From: Candidatus Levyibacteriota bacterium
GTDB lineage: Bacteria > Patescibacteria > Microgenomatia > Levybacterales > UBA12049
Direction of reading: 5' to 3'
Length of the DNA: 9,176 bases
NCBI GenBank assembly: GCA_003173915.1
Contig: PPGL01000001.1
Coordinates: forward strand, 1-9,176
Every line of letters starts with the position of its first letter. Position 1 is the stretch's first letter. Below the pieces are notes generated by a model that saw only the letters and a program-made list of their open reading frames with translations, was not told where the DNA came from and made no database searches. This document shows positions 5,586 to 9,176 of the stretch, in pieces. A program made the translations under genes and the position numbers.

Positions 5586-5635
5586 TTGCATAGTTAAATT
5601 AACTAACGTATGATAAGAATGACCTAACGTATGAT
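5586..5635 (+). promoter_or_regulatory. Promoter and operator-like repeats of the large surface protein gene
   Basis: TTGCAT (5586-5591) and TATGAT (5609-5614) are 17 bp apart. A perfect 7-1-7 inverted repeat, TAGTTAA-A-TTAACTA (5591-5605), fills nearly the whole spacer. The 12-mer CTAACGTATGAT occurs at 5603-5614 and again at 5624-5635, 21 bp (two helical turns) apart, so the -10 box itself is duplicated. TAACTAT at 5575-5581 also pairs with ATAGTTA at 5590-5596. Such density of symmetric sites in 60 bp suggests regulated expression. Confidence 0.6.
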
Positions 5636-5660
5636 GATTTTCCTACATGAGAATTAAGAT

Positions 5661-8627
5661 ATGAAATTAACAATTTTTCTTCGAATTTCTCTTTTTGTTT
5701 TTTTTATTGTTTGTACTTTCACGTATTTTACAAAACCAGTTATAGCATTTATTAGTGGTGGATGTACTTCTGATAGCGATTGTGCAAGTTGCTACTACTG
5801 TAATCGTCAAAATGGTGCTTGCACGTTAGGTGGAGATTGTGATGCACTTGGCAGTCCAACTGGTTGTTCTTCAAGTGACTATTGCCAAATTCAAGATAGT
5901 GGTTCTATCCACCCAACTACATGTACTTGCGTAGCGAAAGGTGGCAGTAGTGGAGGAACAAGTAATGGCGGCAGCAGTGGTGGTACCACTTGTACAGGCA
6001 CAACGGCTGCTTCCTGTTATGCTGAAACAGCTAAATGTTTTACTGTACATAATTCTGATGGATCAACAAAGGAATGGCGTGATTTGGATGGAGGATTTCA
6101 TCCAGTACAGGATTGCCAATATGGACAGCTTAATCAAGGCGGAAAGTCCTGCAATACGAGTAACGCATTTGGATACTGCTCTGCATGTATCGTCAATGAT
6201 AGCCAGTGCGTTATGTGGAATGCTTATCTACCTGCACAGCGTGGAGGAAATGATTGTACTCCTGGTACCGACTGCACACAATGTGTAGATGGATATATAC
6301 CAGGCCAGACTGGATGTGGCATAACAGACTCAAATGGTGTCTCTGCAACTCAGTTATGTGGCAGTGGATGTGTTGGAGGAAACACAAGTGGTGGTGCCAG
6401 TAATGGAGGAACCTCAAACGGCGGTAGTAGTAGTAATGGAGGAAGTGGCGGCGCTCCATCATGTACTCCAACTGTAACCGGTGGATATTATGAATGCGAG
6501 ACAAGTACCTTTGGAGCATGTGGATATATGTATACCAAATATGGCAACAAACCAGCACTCGATTACGTTATTACAGACAGTTGTGGAGGCTTTAATTGCT
6601 TAGACAAAGATAGAGTTTGCGACCAAACAATTTCTGGACATGTATTTCAAGACTTCAACAGAGATGGTGTACAAGATTTATATAATGGCGTTATGGAACC
6701 AAATGTAAATAATACATTAGCAACTGTTATCTCTTTAAGTAACAGTGCTGATGGTATAACATTTAGTAAAACAACAGATGCCAATGGAAATTATAAAGCA
6801 GGATTTGGACAAAGCGCTCCCTATGCACAAATTAAGGGAGGAGACTGGGATGTGGCCGTGTCAGGTCCACCCATACATTATGATGTAACAACCCCTGATC
6901 AATTAGTAAAAGTATCTTTTTCTAACATGAATCCAAAAAATGTTGACTTTGGCATTGCATTACAGCAATATACCATTTCTGGCACGGTGTATGCAGACTT
7001 AAATCACGATGGGACGGAAAATCATAATGATGCAGCATATGCTGGCCCAGACCTTACCGTGATTGCAACAGATCAAAATGGCAATGTTGCCTCTACCGCA
7101 GCGACAGTGAATGGCACCTACACTCTTGGTCTAGATTGGGGAAATACATACACAATTTCTATCCAAAATCTTCCTACTAACTTTACCCAAACAACCACCA
7201 ACCCTACCTTTGACCTAACAGGTGACAATCCTGCAGATGTATCTGGGCAAGATATTGGCATTACTCCACATTATCTTTTGCAAGGAACAATCTGTACAGA
7301 CGATCAGCTAGACGGCTCGTGTAACGGCAATCCTGACTTTCCAAGCTCACAAAACGTTACAATCACTCCTCTGACTGCAGATGGAACAAAGGTTGGAACA
7401 ATCACATCAGCAACGTATAAAGCTGGAATCCGCCTTTTGTCCGGTACTTATATCGTCTCCTATTCCCCACCAACTAATTACACCTTTACTGCTACTAAAG
7501 CTCCAAACAAAACTGTTCCACCATTCACAATATCTATTGGACAATCAACTGCAGTTGACGCAAGTAATCATAAATATACTTGTAGTGTCCCCCCTGTCGG
7601 GTCGTCTGATGCTTCCTGTTATCTCTCTACGTACCCAGAGCAAGGAACCTCAGGTGACATTCATAACCTTAACTTTGCTATTTCTAACATTAATGCCTGG
7701 AGTCAGGGCAACTGCACAGACCTGCTTCTTGAAGGAACCGGCATGGATGATAATCTACCAAACATTGGAACATGCACCGACTCTGGGACAGGAGTCTCTA
7801 TTCCGAGTTCTTATGCAATTGTTTGTCCAAATAACGCCCCTGGAATTGGTGTCTACTCTGGAGGAGCGAATACTCTCACATTTGGAGGCAATGGTGGAAA
7901 AGCTTCTCAACCAAATTTTGTTATGGAATTTCCATATTCAGAAAACTTTACTCCGGTAAGTGGTATCAATAGAACCTCTTATGAAACATTTAAGGATGAA
8001 GCAAGCCAAGCAGGTATTACACCTGTTAATTTATCTGGTACTGATCCAAAAACAGGAAATCCGTATTGTGGTGGAGGCGGCATTGCAGATTGTAATTTTG
8101 AGGCTAATTTGCCAGATGGTGTCTATATTGCCAATGGTGATATGACAATTAATTTGCCGAGTCCCTACACCCTGCCAGACCCAGGAAATTATAAGAGCTA
8201 TGTCTTCTTAATAAATGGAACACTGACAATTAAAAGCAAAGTCCTTGTTCCAACAACAACCGCTGCTGTTTTTGCGGCAAAGGGAGATATCTATGTGAAT
8301 GCCAATGTAGGAGAAGCAGTGGCAAACTATTCGTCGACTAGTCCCGACCTTGAAGGACTCTACAGTACCGATGGAGATTTCTGGATTCTTTCAAATGCTG
8401 TGAATGGCGCATGTGCGGCAGGAGGAGTAAATATTGATAGCAGACTCAATGTTGTTGGATCGGTCATTATAGGAGGAACAATTCATAATGAGCGCGAACT
8501 ATGTAAGTATGATACTTCCTGTCCTGTAACTACATATACAACAAACTATTCATATCTTTTGAATGCTCCGGAATTTGTAAAACACAAAGACCAACTGTGG
8601 CAAGAAACCGCCCCAAATGGAAAGTAA
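5661..8627 (+). CDS. Large secreted cysteine-rich protein with SdrD_B-like repeats
   Basis: A 988-residue protein. Residues 1-29 form a signal peptide (KLTIFLRISLFVFFIVCTF, then PVIA-F). Three cysteine-rich modules follow, with 10 (35-90), 14 (111-237) and 6 (268-320) cysteines, split by Gly/Ser/Asn/Thr linkers at about 94-110 and 239-266. Residues 324-434 and 437-536 are SdrD_B-like beta domains. Each opens with an EF-hand-like calcium loop, DFNRDGVQD (331-339) and DLNHDGTEN (446-454), and carries a DANGNY or NGTY turn. A third, 537-676, is degenerate. Residues 717-988 contain GVYIANGDMTINL, NGTLTIKSKVLV and KGDIYVNANV, read as beta-solenoid-like turns, and end in LLNAPEFVKHKDQLWQETAP. I see no sortase LPxTG motif and no C-terminal membrane span, so attachment to the cell is unexplained. 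SdrD_B domains are known as stalk modules of surface adhesins; adhesion is the likely role here (inference). The start is fixed by the signal peptide. Confidence 0.85.
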   Translation: MKLTIFLRISLFVFFIVCTFTYFTKPVIAFISGGCTSDSDCASCYYCNRQNGACTLGGDCDALGSPTGCSSSDYCQIQDSGSIHPTTCTCVAKGGSSGGTSNGGSSGGTTCTGTTAASCYAETAKCFTVHNSDGSTKEWRDLDGGFHPVQDCQYGQLNQGGKSCNTSNAFGYCSACIVNDSQCVMWNAYLPAQRGGNDCTPGTDCTQCVDGYIPGQTGCGITDSNGVSATQLCGSGCVGGNTSGGASNGGTSNGGSSSNGGSGGAPSCTPTVTGGYYECETSTFGACGYMYTKYGNKPALDYVITDSCGGFNCLDKDRVCDQTISGHVFQDFNRDGVQDLYNGVMEPNVNNTLATVISLSNSADGITFSKTTDANGNYKAGFGQSAPYAQIKGGDWDVAVSGPPIHYDVTTPDQLVKVSFSNMNPKNVDFGIALQQYTISGTVYADLNHDGTENHNDAAYAGPDLTVIATDQNGNVASTAATVNGTYTLGLDWGNTYTISIQNLPTNFTQTTTNPTFDLTGDNPADVSGQDIGITPHYLLQGTICTDDQLDGSCNGNPDFPSSQNVTITPLTADGTKVGTITSATYKAGIRLLSGTYIVSYSPPTNYTFTATKAPNKTVPPFTISIGQSTAVDASNHKYTCSVPPVGSSDASCYLSTYPEQGTSGDIHNLNFAISNINAWSQGNCTDLLLEGTGMDDNLPNIGTCTDSGTGVSIPSSYAIVCPNNAPGIGVYSGGANTLTFGGNGGKASQPNFVMEFPYSENFTPVSGINRTSYETFKDEASQAGITPVNLSGTDPKTGNPYCGGGGIADCNFEANLPDGVYIANGDMTINLPSPYTLPDPGNYKSYVFLINGTLTIKSKVLVPTTTAAVFAAKGDIYVNANVGEAVANYSSTSPDLEGLYSTDGDFWILSNAVNGACAAGGVNIDSRLNVVGSVIIGGTIHNERELCKYDTSCPVTTYTTNYSYLLNAPEFVKHKDQLWQETAPNGK

Positions 8628-8668
8628 AGGAATATTCCCTTCAAAATTATGTACTGCATTAAAACCAT

Positions 8669-8867
8669 ATTGATGTCATTCCGAGCGAAGTGGAACGAAG
8701 CCGAGGAATCTCAAACAAATTACCGAACATACAGGCAGATGTAGGAGATCCTCCACTCCCGAGCTGAGCTCGGTTGGTCGGGATGACAAACATATTTGTG
8801 TCATGTTGAGCACCTGCCTGCCGGAAAGAAAGTGGGAATATAGATCCTCGATCAAGTTGAGGATGAC
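8669..8867. repeat. Compound intergenic inverted-repeat element, copy B
   Basis: This is the relative of the element at 1817-2110. It starts with ATTGATGTCATTCCGAGCGA, also present at 1913-1932. Bases 8758-8812 are identical to 1991-2045, 55 of 55. The module beginning GTCATGTTGAGCA at 8800 diverges after the shared core and ends in GAGGATGAC at 8867. A hairpin with an 8-bp stem (8844-8851 with 8857-8864, one G-T pair) lies at that end. The element sits between convergent genes and fills most of the 300-bp gap from 8628 to 8927. Apart from a 10-bp palindrome, GGAATATTCC, just after the upstream stop codon, nothing else is visible there. Confidence 0.85.
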
Positions 8868-8927
8868 AAGATATATTAAAATGCGGATGATAAGACTATT
8901 GAAGTGCTGAAACGCAAGTAAAAATAG

Positions 8928-9176
8928 TTACACTTTTTCTAGTTTTTCCAGAAATTCTGACAGCTCTTGCGGAAGTGGTGCATCAACTGTCATTACTTTT
9001 CCTGTTTGTGGATGGGAAAATGTAAGCTGTGATGCGTGTAAAAATAATCGAGAAAGCATTTTTCTATCTTCTCTTCCTACTTTTCTTCCTGCATAGAGTG
9101 GATCTGCAACAATTGGATGATTAATATATTTTAAGTGGACTCGAATTTGATGTGTTCTGCCTGTTTTGGGATATAA
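8928..9176 (-). CDS. RluA/RluD-family pseudouridine synthase, C-terminal part
   Basis: Only the last 82 codons are in the window; the gene continues past base 9176. The visible part begins [20 protein letters not shown], the conserved RluA-family segment after the catalytic domain's central motif. It continues with [11 protein letters not shown] and then [16 protein letters not shown], both standard for this family. The enzyme isomerises uridine to pseudouridine in ribosomal or transfer RNA. The catalytic Asp (in the HRLDxxTSG motif) lies outside the window and cannot be checked. The family is certain, but RluD, RluC and RluA cannot be told apart from this fragment. The gene converges on the large surface-protein gene. 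No convincing terminator follows the TAA at 8930-8928. Confidence 0.93.
   Translation of the reverse strand, partial: LYPKTGRTHQIRVHLKYINHPIVADPLYAGRKVGREDRKMLSRLFLHASQLTFSHPQTGKVMTVDAPLPQELSEFLEKLEKV

Noticed and set aside
5575..5596. Hairpin TAACTAT/ATAGTTA after the 201-aa gene as an intrinsic terminator
   Set aside because: The stem is AT-rich and no T-run follows. The sequence fits better as part of the promoter and operator region of the next gene.
5941..6558. Overlapping frames of 115 codons on both strands over the cysteine modules
   Set aside because: They are shadows created by the Gly/Ser/Asn-rich and Cys-rich codon runs of the large gene. Their compositions are odd (His/Tyr/Leu-rich on the minus strand) and they have no start signals.
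7381..7959. 192-codon plus-strand frame inside the large surface-protein gene
   Set aside because: It lies in another frame of a gene with continuous domain structure in the main frame. It shows no recognisable domain or ribosome binding site.

Overview
The window looks like a piece of a low-to-moderate GC bacterial chromosome, most likely from the Candidate Phyla Radiation (Patescibacteria, perhaps Microgenomates). This placement is an inference. It rests on small single-span LytR_C-domain proteins, a very large secreted SdrD_B-type protein ending in a W-x-E-x-A-P tail, a 47-residue Lys-rich protein, promoters placed almost on top of start codons, and compound intergenic repeats. The standard genetic code fits: TGA ends the antitoxin gene, and no internal TGA is needed anywhere.

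Left part (1-1744, all minus strand). A tandem heptamer array runs into the stop codon of a membrane-anchored LytR_C-domain protein (42-818). Next comes a type II toxin-antitoxin pair: a Doc/Fic toxin (873-1259) overlapped by 4 bp by its AbrB/MazE-like antitoxin (1256-1501). A 16-bp perfect palindrome sits on the antitoxin promoter. A second, degenerate array of the same heptamer family (1554-1595) separates the pair from a 47-aa Lys-rich gene (1601-1744), which has the only strong Shine-Dalgarno site in the window.

Middle (1745-3233). A compound inverted-repeat element (1817 to about 2110) fills the space between two divergent promoters. To its right is a polytopic membrane methyltransferase of the ICMT/PEMT type (2155-3195), probably translated from a leaderless GTG message and followed by a weak terminator.

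Right part (3326-8627, plus strand). Three consecutive envelope-protein genes each have a recognisable promoter: a cysteine-free 502-aa signal-anchored protein, a 201-aa signal-anchored protein, and a 988-aa secreted protein. The last has three cysteine-rich modules, Gly/Ser/Asn linkers, SdrD_B-like calcium-binding repeats and a beta-solenoid-like C-terminus. Palindromes overlap two of these promoters. The genes may encode a cell-surface structure, but no function can be assigned to the first two from sequence alone.

End (8628-9176). A second copy of the compound repeat, sharing a 55-bp identical core with the first, lies between the large surface-protein gene and a convergent RluA/RluD-family pseudouridine synthase gene, of which only the C-terminal 82 codons are in the window.
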